The notes under the pieces were generated by a model. The model did no database searches and was not told the DNA's origin. It saw only the letters and a list, made by a program, of their open reading frames with translations. Below are positions 11,893 through 22,974 of a DNA stretch of 64,000 nt, piece after piece. Source of the stretch: Delphinus delphis (lineage: Eukaryota > Chordata > Mammalia > Artiodactyla > Delphinidae); NCBI RefSeq assembly GCF_949987515.2, contig NC_082694.2, positions 39,927,951 to 39,991,950 of the forward strand, given 5' to 3'. Made by a program: the position numbers and the translations under genes. Each line of letters opens with the position of its first letter. The stretch's first letter is position 1.

Positions 11893-12065
11893 CTGGATGC
11901 CCAACGTATGCCAGGTACTAAGATGGTTGTTTTACATGCATTATCTCACTTAATCCTTATACTAGTTCTGTGAGGTGGACTTTTTACAAATGAGGAAACT
12001 GAGTGTCACAGGAGTTAAATATAGATCCAAATACAGATCACCCCAATTCTAAAGCTACACACCAT
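11893..12065 (-). mobile_element. MIR SINE, antisense
   Basis: A good reversed MIR: ATGCATTATCTCACTTAATCC, TTCTGTGAGGTGGAC, ACAAATGAGGAAACTGAGTG. Confidence 0.85.
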
Positions 12066-12593
12066 TCAAACAAACTAGCAAGAAAATGCTTAGCCAGCCT
12101 CAGAGGGCCAACCAACCGTTTTTGAGACTATTAGAAGTTCACGTGAACAAATATTGATAAATCCATTAGAGATCATCCTTTTTGTTAGGGTACTGAGGGG
12201 CACCAATCAACTGATGGTTGACAGCCTGTTTAAATTTATTGAATGCACTCTGAATAATATTACCATTATGTAATAATTTGACTTTTGGTTAATTTCCAGG
12301 CTGAGCTGTCTCTCATATTAATCTGAATAAATTAAATTTGACTTTTGGGTTTGAATTTTGGAGAGCCAAAGTGTCCTAGAATGAACATTTTTGTGAGTTG
12401 ATGGTCCTCAGAGACCCCACTGGGATGGGTTTTAGGGAGGGAAAGTCATTCTCCCTTTCTAATCATTACAAACAAGTAAACTAATGTGTGCTATTAATAT
12501 GGTAGTCTGTCTTGTTGTTCTGTGAAAACCAGTTCATAAAGATGATGTAGTCCAACCGGGTCTTCCCCTGTGCACTTGATCCCAGCAAGAAGG
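12066..12593. other. Unrecognised sequence
   Basis: No gene or named repeat seen up to the left arm of the inverted repeat. Confidence 0.4.
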
Positions 12594-12614
12594 CTCAGAG
12601 TTATAAACAAGGTT
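12594..12614 (+). repeat. Left arm of a perfect 21-bp inverted repeat
   Basis: Begins CTCAGAGTTATAAACAAGG. Its exact reverse complement is at 13397-13417, 782 bp away. Confidence 0.95.
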
Positions 12615-13396
12615 GCTATATATATTGTGTGTGTATATTTTATAGTATTATATTATAATTTTATTTTTATTATTATATTTATAAAAGGTTATTATATTGA
12701 ATAAAATAACAATCATCTTGTACCATTACAGGGACAAGGCTCAGAGACGTGTGTGCCCAGCAGTGTGCTTTAGTAAGTGTTGCTGATGACTGAGATTGAG
12801 TGGGGATGCTGAGTTGGACATTTTATTTTGAACCTAGGATCAGAATTAGAAAAACTTAGAAAAACAATGCAAGAATGGAAACTCTGCTTGAGTTAAGATT
12901 TCTTTTAACAGTGTCTTGCTACCTAAATAAAATAGAGGCTCTGTGTTCACGAAATCTTTGCAGGTAATTAATGTCAATGATTTATCTCAGAGAAGTCACA
13001 TTGTTCCTGTATTCAGAGATGTAAGTGGTTATTTCAGAATTGGCTGGTGTGGTTTAGATTTTGATCTGTAGCTTTGGTTTTCTTGTGATTCATATTGATT
13101 CCTCCAATTTGTATGCTGCTTTGCTCTGTAGGTTCTTGATCCACTTGTTTCTCTCCTCTTTGGCCATGGTTATAGGTTTAAGTTTCTAGTTTTCGATTTT
13201 CTTTTATTCTTGGATTTTCAGTGTTTGTACTCAGGGTGGCTTTTTTTTTTTTTTTTTTTAAATCTTGCTTTTGTTTGTGTGCCCTGCTGTCAGGCCTATT
13301 TGGCCTTGTCCATGGGATAATAGAAATGAAAGTGCTTTGTAAGTTGTAAAGCACCATTTAAATGTAAGAGATGATTACTATTTTACTAAAAGTAAT
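12615..13396. other. DNA between the inverted-repeat arms
   Basis: Just inside the left arm is an AT-rich patch (12619-12715). A pure T tract lies at 13242-13259. At about 13318-13390 the sequence AAAGTGCTTTGTAAGTTGTA resembles the 3' part of a MIR (+). No transposase or other coding frame is visible. Confidence 0.5.
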
Positions 13397-13417
13397 AACC
13401 TTGTTTATAACTCTGAG
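13397..13417 (-). repeat. Right arm of a perfect 21-bp inverted repeat
   Basis: Ends CCTTGTTTATAACTCTGAG and is the exact reverse complement of 12594-12614. Confidence 0.95.
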
Positions 13418-14329
13418 TATTCGTGGTGTAATTGGGGGCAAAGAGGAGCACCTGATTGGACAGGTGGGTCATCTTTATGCACTGAGATCCTAGTTCACAA
13501 CGGCTCTAGCAACGAATGTCGTGGCTAGATTCTCTGTGAACAAGGATTACAGCCCATGTCTAATCTTGAGAATGGTGGCATGAGCCCAGAAAGGAGACAG
13601 AGGGCTTGCAGAGGGCAGCTCCAAAAGCCTGACTGGTCCTACTTAATGCCTGACTCTTGACTTATGCTCACACCCTGATTTTGGAGGCCTAAAATACTCT
13701 GCTGGATCAGGTCTATGCCTAGATCCCATCTTTACCTCCTGTGTTCTGTCAGGGATCTTGTTATAGGCTGTGTGGCAAAGTTGGGGAATGTCTTTCATGA
13801 CTCTCTTGGTCCACATGAAAATTCACATCACCTTTTAAAAATCAATCCTAAAGTGAAGACAGAACCTTCATCATGCTTAAGTAGTTCTGTTCTGCCTCCT
13901 CATCAAGAAGTGCTACTGAGTTTAGGCCTGAACTAAAACCAGTCCCCATCTACAGTTTTTCTGTTTCAATTGATATAAAAACAGGCCCATCCATGGCTAT
14001 AGACGACTTTAACTTGCTTATATCTATAGCTAATTCCCAACTTTTGAAAAGTTGCTCTTTATTTCAACTAAGCCATCGTTAGTGGAATCCATCCCAGTCT
14101 TGTAGAAAGATGTCCTTATTGGCTCCTCAGTAGATTGGAAATACAGAAATTTTCTTCTAGGAAAAAGAAGAGTTTAAGAGTCTCCCTCCCAAAAGTTGTG
14201 TGGTGTGCTAAGGGGGAGGTGCGGCAGCGTTTTATAAAAGGAGATAACTCTGTGACTGGATATCTTTAGGATCAGCACAGACACCCTCATGAGGTGGGCA
14301 GTGTGTGAGTCCATCTTTGTCCTCACCTT
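13418..14329. other. Unrecognised sequence
   Basis: No gene or clear repeat family seen. Confidence 0.4.
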
Positions 14330-14412
14330 GTTATTCATTCAATGAATACTTATTGAGCACTCATTTGGTGATAGGCAGATGCTGTGTTAGATTATAGGGA
14401 CATAATTTCTGA
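14330..14412 (-). mobile_element. L2 3' end, antisense
   Basis: TTATTCATTCAATGAATACTT, then ATTGAGCACTCATTTGGTGA, is the reversed tail of L2 (AATAAATATTTGTTGAATGAA type). Confidence 0.65.
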
Positions 14413-14434
14413 CAACCGTCCCAGATCTGGAGGT

Positions 14435-14685
14435 CATCTAAGCTAGAGCCTGTATATCGTCTTTAAGCCAGACAGATCTGGATTCTAGTGGCTTCTCCCC
14501 TTTTGCTATTTGTGTTACTCTGTAAATCTGCTTAATAATTTGTCATCTGAATCTTACTTTATGCATCTGTAAAATTGGATAACAATTACCAAATAGAACT
14601 GTGGTGAAGGTTCCATAAATGATGAATCTAACACTCCATGCTGGACACATAGTAGGTCTCTCACTTATTAATTGATATTTGCATC
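14435..14685 (+). mobile_element. MIR SINE
   Basis: A nearly full-length, diverged MIR: AGCCAGACAGATCTGGATTC, ATCTGTAAAATTGGATAACA, and GCTGGACACATAGTAGGTC at the 3' end. Confidence 0.8.
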
Positions 14686-14999
14686 CTCTGCACTCATCTT
14701 CTTCATCCCATCTCAAACTCACTGACTGCTCTTTGCTTGGGGCAGCTTGGCCTCCAAGTAGAATTTAATAGTGTTTAAGTCTTTATGTGAATAGATGTAT
14801 GGAGAGATATTTTCAGTAGATATAGATCCCAGTTCAGGATTCTAGAAATGTATAGACATAGATCCAGTCAACATTTTCTTTTTCATCAGCTGATTAAAAA
14901 TCTGTTTTTTGGGTTTTTTTTTAACTTGAACAATTAATTTAATCAAAATGGTCATGCTGGTAGGCTGGGCAATCATTAAAATAACAAAACAAAGAATTT
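14686..14999. other. Unrecognised sequence, AT-rich at its end
   Basis: Nothing recognised. It may include the unresolvable left end of the L1M fragment that follows. Confidence 0.4.
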
Positions 15000-15745
15000 T
15001 ACATAGTAATCAACAATAGAGATAGAATGGAATCATAAAAATATTTAATCCAAAGAAGGGAGAAAAAGAGGAAAGAGGGAAGAAAAGCAGATAATTCAAA
15101 TATAAAATGAATAGCAAGATGATAAATTTGATAGATTTATAGATTTAAGCTCAGCTATGTCAACAATTACATTAAATGTAAATGGTCACAGAGATGGACC
15201 CAGTGGATAAAAAAAAGTAAGATCCACTATGTGCTTTTTACAAAAAACCTCCTTTAAATATCAAGACATAAATATATTGTAAGTAAATTGATGGAAAAGA
15301 TATATCATTAAAACTAATTAAAGAGAGCTGGAGTGGCTATATTAACATCAAAGTAGATTTCAGAGCAAAGAATATTACAAGGGATAAAGAGGCCCATTTA
15401 ATGATCATAAAGTAGTCTCCTCATCATAGAACATAACAATCTTAAACATTTATGCACCTAATATTATGAACATAACAACTTCCAAACATGAAGCAAAAAA
15501 CTGATAGAACTGCAAAGAGAAAAAACAGACATACAGTGGTAATCAGAGATTTTAGCACCTTCTCTTAATAATAGATAGAACATATATAGAAAAAGGCCAA
15601 TAAGGATGTGGAAGAACTAAACAATACTAACCTGACATCAACTAATTTGACATAATTGACCTTTATAGAACACTGCTCTCAATAACAGAAGAATACATGG
15701 CACTCTACATTCAATTATCTAGCACCTGACACATCACTCTAGTCA
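15000..15745 (+). mobile_element. Old L1 (L1M) ORF2 endonuclease-region fragment
   Basis: Diverged sense L1: GGAGTGGCTATATTAACATC, AGATTTCAGAGCAAAGAATA, AACATTTATGCACCTAATAT follow the ORF2 5' half of L1M. No 3' end is present and frames are destroyed. Confidence 0.75.
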
Positions 15746-16639
15746 CTTCTGTCTGTCAGCAGGAAAATGCTTCTGTCAACAGTAAATACTATTGTTCTGG
15801 GCCTCACCAGGCCATGAAAATCCTACAGAATTCCTGTTAGAGCTGTACTGGCTTCTCCTTGGGGCAATTCTACTGAATATTCTAGTAGTAGCTCCAGGAG
15901 AAGGTCATTGTTTCAAGAACATAGCTTACCTCCTGAGGATGAAGTCAGAGGTTGAATCTGAACCAAGTGTCTAACTCACGTATTGTCATCTTGCTGGGGG
16001 GGAACAGCAGCCTTTAAACTTTGTCCAGACTTATTAAAATATAAATATTATTGCCCTCAAGGGCTTGGCATTGAAAAAACATGATAACAATTCCAGATTT
16101 AGGCCCATCCAAAGATTTTATGCCATTTTTTTAGGATATTGGAACGTTGAAATCAAACAGTAGATATCCCTCCCCTAAAAAAACCTTTCTGAGAGATTTT
16201 ACTCCCTTAAGATAATGTATTTCAAGACACATCTTCCTGCCCCCTACCTTCCCAAAGGGAGAAAATTTGAAACCATAAGAATTATGGTCAAGTACACGTG
16301 TCAAGTACACATGTTATCAGGTTTAAATTATAAAACATAAATACAATTCACATAATAGTATAAAAAATGGTATTTTGATCAAGGAATGAAAAGATGGGTA
16401 GCCCTACCATTATCAAATCCACTGAACTGTTTCTCTTGAGAATCAGCTGTGCAAGTGAAGGATGGCAGAAATAGAATAGATACAGCCACATTGTATCTTG
16501 TGTATAAATCACCATGAATCTTGGCTACATCATGTGCTTCTGCACTCCGTATGGGCTTCCTCCACACAACTGCCCCTGCTGTGAACGTGAAGTATGCCCA
16601 GATTATAGTACACATCATAATTTATCACAGTCTACCTTT
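15746..16639. other. Unrecognised sequence with a 13-bp tandem duplication
   Basis: At 16287-16299 and 16300-16312 the unit GTCAAGTACACGT/GTCAAGTACACAT is repeated head to tail. Otherwise there is no feature. Confidence 0.45.
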
Positions 16640-17531
16640 AAGTGATATTATACCGCTTTAGGTATAGTACAAAAACTTTATGATGATGTATTTCCATTTC
16701 TCTCCTTCTGATCCTTGTGCTATTCTTATCATAAATTTTACTTTTATGTATGTTATAAACACAATGAATTTTTATTACTTTTTCTTAAATTGTCAATTAT
16801 CTTTTAAAGTAATTTAAATGTATATTTTTACCCGTTTAGTTACCTTATCTAGTACTCTTCATTTCTTTGTGTAGCTTCAGATTTACATCTGCTGTCATTT
16901 TCCTTCTGCTTGAGGTACTTCCTTTAATATTTTCCACAGTGAAGATCTACTGATAATGAAATCTAGGTTTTGAATGTCTGAAAAAATATTTATTTTGTCT
17001 TTATTTTTCACAAGGTAAAGAATTCTATGTTTACAGTTTTTCACCATCCAGTACTGTAGAGATGTCATTCCGTTGTGTTCTATTTTGGACCATTTCTAAG
17101 GGAAAATCTGCCTCTATTTTTAATCTTTGTTCCTCTGGATGTAATGTGTCTTTTTTTTTCTCCAGCTGCTTTTAAGATTACCTCTTTATCATTGGGTTTA
17201 AGAAATTTGCTTAGGATGTGACTTGGTATGTTTTTCTTCATGTTTCTTGTGCTTGGAGTTCACTGAGCTTCTTGGTTATGTGATTTATAATTTTCATCAA
17301 ATTTGGAAATTTTTCAGCCAGTATTTTTTCAAGTATTATTTTATGCCCTTCTCCCTTTCAGAGACTAAAATATCAATAACATGAATATTTAACCTCTCAT
17401 AGTTGTCCCCCAGCTCACAGATTCTCTGTTCCTTTTTTTTTTTCATTTTGGAAAGTTTCTATTGCTATATTTTCAAGTTTACCAATGCTCGCTTTTGCAA
17501 TGTCTAATCTGTTCTTAATCTAATCTAGTAT

Positions 17532-17896
17532 GCATTTTAAAAAAATAAATTTATGTATTTATGTATTTATTTTTGACTGTGTTGGGTCTTCATTGCTGTG
17601 CGTGGGCTTTCTCTAGTTGTGGTGAGCAGGGGGCTACTCTTCGTTGCAGTGTGTGGGCTTCTCATTGTGGTGGCTTCTCTTGTTGCAGAACACGGGCTCT
17701 AGGCATGTGGGCTTCAGTAGTTGTGGCATGCAGGCTCAGTAGTTGTGGCTCACGGGCTCTAGAGCACAGGTTCAGTAGTTGTGGCACACGGGCTTAGTTG
17801 CTCCATGGCATGTGGGATCTTCCCGGACCAGGGCTCAAACCCGTGTCCCCTGCATTGGCAAGCGTATTATTTACCACTGAGCCACTAGGGAAGTCC
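17532..17896 (-). mobile_element. CHR-type SINE, long class, antisense
   Basis: About 365 bp. A reversed A-rich tail (AAAAATAAATTTATG region) is followed by GGCTCTAGAGCACAGG, TCAAACCCGTGTCCC and CACTAGGGAAGTCC. A short TSD, CTAGTAT, is seen at 17525-17531 and 17897-17903. It is inserted in the HAL1-like element. Confidence 0.93.
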
Positions 17897-17951
17897 CTAG
17901 TATCTATTCTATCTCAGGCATAGTAGTTTTTATGTTTAGAAGTTAGATTTA

Positions 17952-18063
17952 GGAATTTCCTGTTGGTCCAGTGTTTCTGGCTCTGCCCTTTCACTGCAGG
18001 GGGCATGGGTTCGATCCCTGGTCATGAAACTAAGATCCCACATGCCTCGCGACCAAAAAAAAA
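17952..18063 (+). mobile_element. Short tRNA-derived SINE, another subfamily
   Basis: About 110 bp beginning GGAATTTCCTGTTGGTCCAG, with a good B-box-like GGTTCGATCCC, and ending in an A tail. The 13-bp TSD GAAGTTAGATTTA (17939-17951) recurs as GAAGTTAGAGTTG from 18064. Its head and missing body set it apart from the two CHR classes in this window. Confidence 0.85.
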
Positions 18064-19000
18064 GAAGTTAGAGTTGAGCCTTTTTTATATCTCTCATGTC
18101 TCGATTTACATGCTAAAGTATTCCTTTACCTTCTTGAACACATGGAGTATAGTTTTAATAATTCTTTTAGGGTCCTTGTCTACTAATTCTATCGTCAGTA
18201 TCAATTCTGAGTCAATTTTAATTTATTGATTTTTCTTCTAAATTATGGTCATATTTTTCTGCTTTGCATGCATAATCATTTTTAATGGGATACTAGATAT
18301 TGAGAATTTTATCCTGTTTGATGTTATATATTTTAGTATTTCTCTAAATATCTTTGAGCATTTTTTTTCCTCCGGGACATTATTAACCTAGTTGGAAATA
18401 GTTGGAGGCTTTCAGTTCTTGTTTCTATGCTTTATTAGGCAGGATCAGAGCAGTGTAGTCTAGGGTTAATTTTCCCTACTACTGAGGCAAAATTCTTCTT
18501 TGTACAATTATTAGGTTTTTGCATTCTGGCTGGTGGAAAGAGGTGCCATTTCTTTTTACCTCTAATCCTTTCAGATGATTTTTGCCCCTGGTCTTGAATA
18601 GTTTCCTCACACACTTTAGCTGATCAGTGCTCACCTTAATTCTAGAGGGGAACCTTCTTCAGATTTCCAGAATTCTTTCTTTTTCTGTGCACCTTTCTCC
18701 TCTCCACTACTCTGCCCTGAAAACTCAGTTGTCTACAGGACTCCCAGCTCTATCTTTTTAACTCACGGAGATCACTGGGCTCCATATGGGTCCCTCTCCT
18801 TCCACTGTGACCTGGAAGTTTTCTCCAGGCAGTAAGTTGGGGCAGTTGTAGGCGCATTTCTCAGGCATCCTTGACCTTCATTGCCTGATGTCCAGTGTTT
18901 TGAAAATCAATTTTTTATATATGTTGTTTGCTTTTTTGTTGTTTTAGGCAGGAGGATAAGTCCAATCTTTTACTCAATTTTGGGTAGAAACAAAGTCTAC

Positions 19001-19139
19001 AGTATCCTTTATATTTGAAAAAGAGTCTTGTGCCTCTTTTCTATTTTCATTTTATTTTTTAAAGTGGAGGTAGGGGTGCTTCTAGAGAGAAACCAGAAAA
19101 GGTTTGGATAAAATGCTAAAGTGATTATTTTTCTCCTTT
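19001..19139. other. Unrecognised spacer
   Basis: Short stretch between the HAL1-like 5' end and an L2. Confidence 0.35.
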
Positions 19140-19239
19140 TTCACCATCATAATTCTTTGCCACCAGAGTGATCTTTCCAAATCTAGTTATCTCTCATTTC
19201 TGCCTAAATCCTTCATGGCTCCTGGACGACTACTGAATT

Positions 19240-19944
19240 CAGGCATACCTTGGAGATATTGCAGGTTTGTTTCCAGACTACCATAATAAAGCGAATATCA
19301 CAATAAAGCAAGTCACGGAGTTTTTGGTTTCCCAGTACATGTTAAAGTTATGTTTAAACTATACTTAGTCTATTAAGTGTGCAATAGCATTATGTTTTAA
19401 AAACCCCATTGTACATACCTTAATTAAAAAATACTTTATTGGGCTTCCCTGGTGGCGCAGTGGTTGAGAGTCTGCCTGCCGATGCAGGGGACACGGGTTC
19501 ATGCCCCGGTCCAGGAAGATCCCACATGCCGCGGAGTGGCTGGGCCCGTGAGCCATGGCCGCTGAGCCTGCGCGTCCAAAGCCTGTGCTCTGCAACGGGC
19601 GAGGCCACAACAGTGAGAGGCCCACGTACGGCAAAAAAAAAAAAAAAAAAACTTTATTGCTAAAAAATGTTAACCATCATCTGAACCTTCAGCAAGTTGT
19701 AGTAGTAACAAAAAAGATCACTGATCACAGATCACCATAACAAATATAATAATAATGAAAAAGTTAAAAATATTGCGAGAATTACCAACATGTAACACAG
19801 AAACATGAAGTGAGCAAATGCTATTGGAAAAAATGGTACTGATAGACTTGCTTGATGCAGCGTTGCCACAAACCTTCAATCTGTAAAAAATGTAATATCT
19901 GCAAAGCACAGTAAAGCCAAGCACAATCAAAGGAGGTATGCCTG
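19240..19944 (+). mobile_element. Tigger1-like DNA transposon, internally deleted
   Basis: Terminal inverted repeats CAGGCATACCTTGGAGATAT and (reversed) GGAGGTATGCCTG mark both ends. Both subterminal regions match Tigger1 (ATAAAGCGAATATCACAATA; ATCACTGATCACAGATCACC). The transposase gene is absent: the left arm jumps to the right arm near 19695-19710, so this is a MITE-like deletion derivative. The flanking TA expected of pogo/Tigger elements has decayed. A SINE at 19442-19650 splits the left arm. Confidence 0.92.
19442..19650 (+). mobile_element. CHR-type SINE, short class, inside Tigger
   Basis: Complete sense copy with an A tail of about 18. TSD ACTTTATTG at 19433-19441 and 19651-19659. 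It interrupts the Tigger sequence exactly, so it is the youngest layer of this nest. Confidence 0.96.
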
Positions 19945-20066
19945 TGGTGTCCAGACTCCTTAGTGGTCATGCAAGGCTCCTGCACCTGTTAATCCTCATT
20001 TTTAACACCGCTCATCTTTCCCGTTACACCAAGCACTCTAACTAATAAGCCTCAGCTGTCTGCCTC

Positions 20067-20289
20067 AGTGGTGGTGTATAGGTTCTGAAATCAAAGCAAC
20101 AGTTCTAATCGTACTTAACGGCTGTCTGATCTTGGGAAGTTAACTTCTCTAATATCTTATCTGAAAATAAGAGTAATAATACTATATACCTGCCAGGGTT
20201 GTTGTGAACATTAAATGAAATAATATGTGTGAAGTGCTCCACAGGGTCTTGCCTAGAGTAAGTGCTGCATTAATATAATTTATTACTGT
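20067..20289 (+). mobile_element. MIR SINE inside L2
   Basis: Nearly full-length: GGCTGTCTGATCTTGGGAAG, then TATACCTGCCAGGGTTGTTG and TGAACATTAAATGAAATAAT. L2 sequence continues on both sides. Confidence 0.85.
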
Positions 20290-20616
20290 GATGGTTCCTC
20301 CGATACATCACGCTCTGCTTCTCTGCCTTCTGGCCCTGTAGACGTGGTTCTCCCATTGCCTGGACATCCTCCTTTTCCTGCTCCATACACTCTTCCCTGC
20401 TATGTTCTGCTTCTCTTTTCAGCTGCATCTCTAGCCTTGCCTCATGTGGGAGGCTTTCCCTGACCTTCTGATCTTAGTAGGATGCTCTCCATGTACCATG
20501 GTGCCCCATTAATGTTTTGAAATCGTTTTCCCTCTTTCATCTCCACACAAGGGGAGGGAGACTGTGGCTCATGGTAAGTGACCAGTTATGTTAGTTGAAT
20601 GAATGAATGAATGAAG

Positions 20617-22974
20617 ATTGGCTTTTAAAAACTGTTAAATAAAATGATGAAAAGGACAGCTATAAAACCCTGACATAAGATGTTTGAATGAGCACAAATC
20701 CAGGCCCCCAAATTCCTAGATGAAATCGGGAGGAATTGAGAAGTAGCGTGTTCAGGGACACAACAGCATGGCCAGTCACCGCTGCTTCTTGAGCCTCTCT
20801 GTGAAACTGCCACCAGAGGCTGCAATTCAATGACAAGTAATGCTACTTGGCAAGGAAAAGAGCAAAGCCTGGTGATGAGAAGAAAAAAACATGCAAGAAA
20901 ATGAAAATCATGAGCCAAACAATGTGAGAACAGCCTCCTGCCCCCATCCTCACCCCGTGGCCCAGGCGCCCAGCATTGATGGCATTATCTCTGCACAGCC
21001 GGAATTTTAGGAAAAGCCTGCCAATATTGACATTACTCCACATCATGAAATCAAGGTGGATTGGTGAACAATCACTTCAAAAGTTAATTGTTGAAAACCT
21101 GCAGGTTAGAGTCTTAAGCTAATAATGCCTGTTGGCTTGATGGCAGTCTCGGTGCTTGCTGGTTTTTTCATTGTTTTTATTTTTGGTGTGTTTTGTTCTC
21201 TTGACTTAGATGACAAAAAGTAGAACTCCTTTTAATTTTATTTCCTAAGGCAGGTTAGGTTCCTGCTTGGCTTTTCTGGGTGGTTATTTTCTTTCCTCCC
21301 CACCACTCCCTTTTTTACTTCCTTTCTCTCTTCGTTGTATTCTAGCCCTTTAGCAGTGGCTGCCTCTTGTCCTGCAGTCTTGCACAGACATTTGGGAATC
21401 CTGGTAAACCCAACCCCTACCATCTTCAGCCTTCCTGAAGTCCTTGGAGGCTGTGTTGAAGGAGATTCCTCATGACTGAGTCATTGGTGACATACTCAGA
21501 GTTCTGCCAGTATCCCTTCCTCAGGGAACCAGTTCCCCAGATGGTCCTGGAAAGAATCAGAGATGGGAGACCTCTGTGTATAAATGGAAGACCTTTCTGT
21601 CCCATAGATTGGAGGCTGTTAAGTGATGGTCCATCTCAAGGAGAGCCTCACATCAAAACTGATGTCTCTCTTCTCCTTCCCCTCAGACCTCAGGCTGAGG
21701 TGAGTGAAGACAGGGGATTTTAGGAATTCTTACTTGAGGCAGGAAACTGACAAGGTATACATCCTTTCTTGACTAAATCCTGGCGTGATTTGGGTCTCTC
21801 AGTATATTTCCATTTATTGATGAGCAGATCACAGACTAGCCTGTGGGCATGTTTTCAAACTTAATGAAGAAAAGACAATTTCTGCCACAAGAGCTCTTCA
21901 TCTAACTGACAGCATCAGTCAAGGGCTACTATGACTCCTGGCTGCACTCAGTAATGAAACCTTTCTCCTAAAAACTAGAGAGGCTGGGGAGATGAGACAG
22001 TGGGCCATGGAGGAGGGGGCAGAAGAAGACTATAGTTCATCTAAACTGCTTCTCCTTTACCTCACATGGGCCTTGGTGAAGGCATGCGGGAGCCCAGAAG
22101 GGTGAGGCTTGGCGGTAACTGGAAGGTCATGGAAAGCAGACAGTAGGGAGTCTTTCCCTGAGGAAAATGATGCTATGGCAGCTGCTTTAAACTTGGAAGT
22201 GGTTTTTTTTTCATCCCTTGTGGTGGAGAGCCAGTATCTAGGAGATTCTCCTCTCAGAAGTTTACTGTCCTTTCCATCTAGGACCCCCAAAATAGAATTT
22301 CTATTCTATTCAGAGGTCTGAGGCCTCTCCTGGGGACAGGTATTTCCTTACTTTTGCTGGGAAACATTTTTTTTCTCCCTAAAGGAAAGTAACTTCCTTT
22401 GTAAAAGCCCAACAGGCAAACACATCAGAAAGGGAAATAAGGATCTGGTGGTTTGGGATGGAATGAAGTGGAGGGAGGTGTATGTTGGGGTGCAAACCCC
22501 AGTGGCCATGTCGATGCTCCAGAAAACTTGGTTTCTGAGAAGCACTGAAAACCATGAATCTGGTTCATTGCCCTGAAATTGAGGAGCATAGAGGTTGTGA
22601 GATTTGTTGAAGGGTAAACTGATAATTCCTGGTGGAACTGGTCCTCTGATGTCTCCTCTCCCCTTAAGATGGGGCATCTACTTTGTGCCAAGCATCCTGA
22701 TGTGCACCAGTGATTCAGAGGGAGGGGGAGGGGAGGGATGTGCGGGGAGCACAGGCTGTGCATGGATCTATGAAGCTTCTGGCCATCCTTGAGAAGGTGT
22801 GGCCTTATAGGTCCCCAGGACATCCCTCTATTCCTTTCCCTTGCTTCTCCAGCAACAGTGCTTTTTCTCTAAAAGAACTCATGTGCTTCTGACAGAGGGT
22901 TTCATACGTCTGCTTTCTAGGAGAAATAATTTGCTCACATTGGCTAGAAGGCTACAAGTTATCCCTAGTTACTT
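20617..22974. other. Unrecognised sequence, part possibly conserved
   Basis: 2.3 kb without a recognised gene or repeat. The stretch around 20900-21180 has a mixed, non-repetitive, motif-dense look that I associate with conserved non-coding DNA. The frame at 21472-21723 (83 codons) has no recognisable domain and no evident splice context. Confidence 0.4.

Larger units (their letters stand above)
16640..19000 (-). mobile_element. Old L1/HAL1-like element, antisense, 5' end included
   Basis: Reading inward from 19000 this is the reversed 5' UTR (TGCCTGATGTCCAGTGTTTT at about 18880-18900) and then the ORF1 coiled-coil and C-terminal region, decayed beyond any usable frame. The region near 17290-17320 (CATCAAATTTGGAAATTTTT) is typical of reversed ORF1. 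ORF1 without a following ORF2 suits HAL1 or an L1M broken after ORF1. Two SINEs interrupt it at 17532-17896 and 17952-18063. Confidence 0.75.
19140..20616 (+). mobile_element. L2 LINE 3' part, split by later insertions
   Basis: Three L2 pieces read in order: 19140-19239 (CCAGAGTGATCTTTCC), 19945-20066 (GTCCAGACTCCTTAGTGG) and 20290-20616 (GGAGGCTTTCCCTGACCTTC, ending in a GAAT repeat). They are separated by a Tigger (19240-19944, itself containing a SINE) and a MIR (20067-20289). L2 is therefore the oldest layer. The sequence is non-coding 3' region. Confidence 0.8.
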
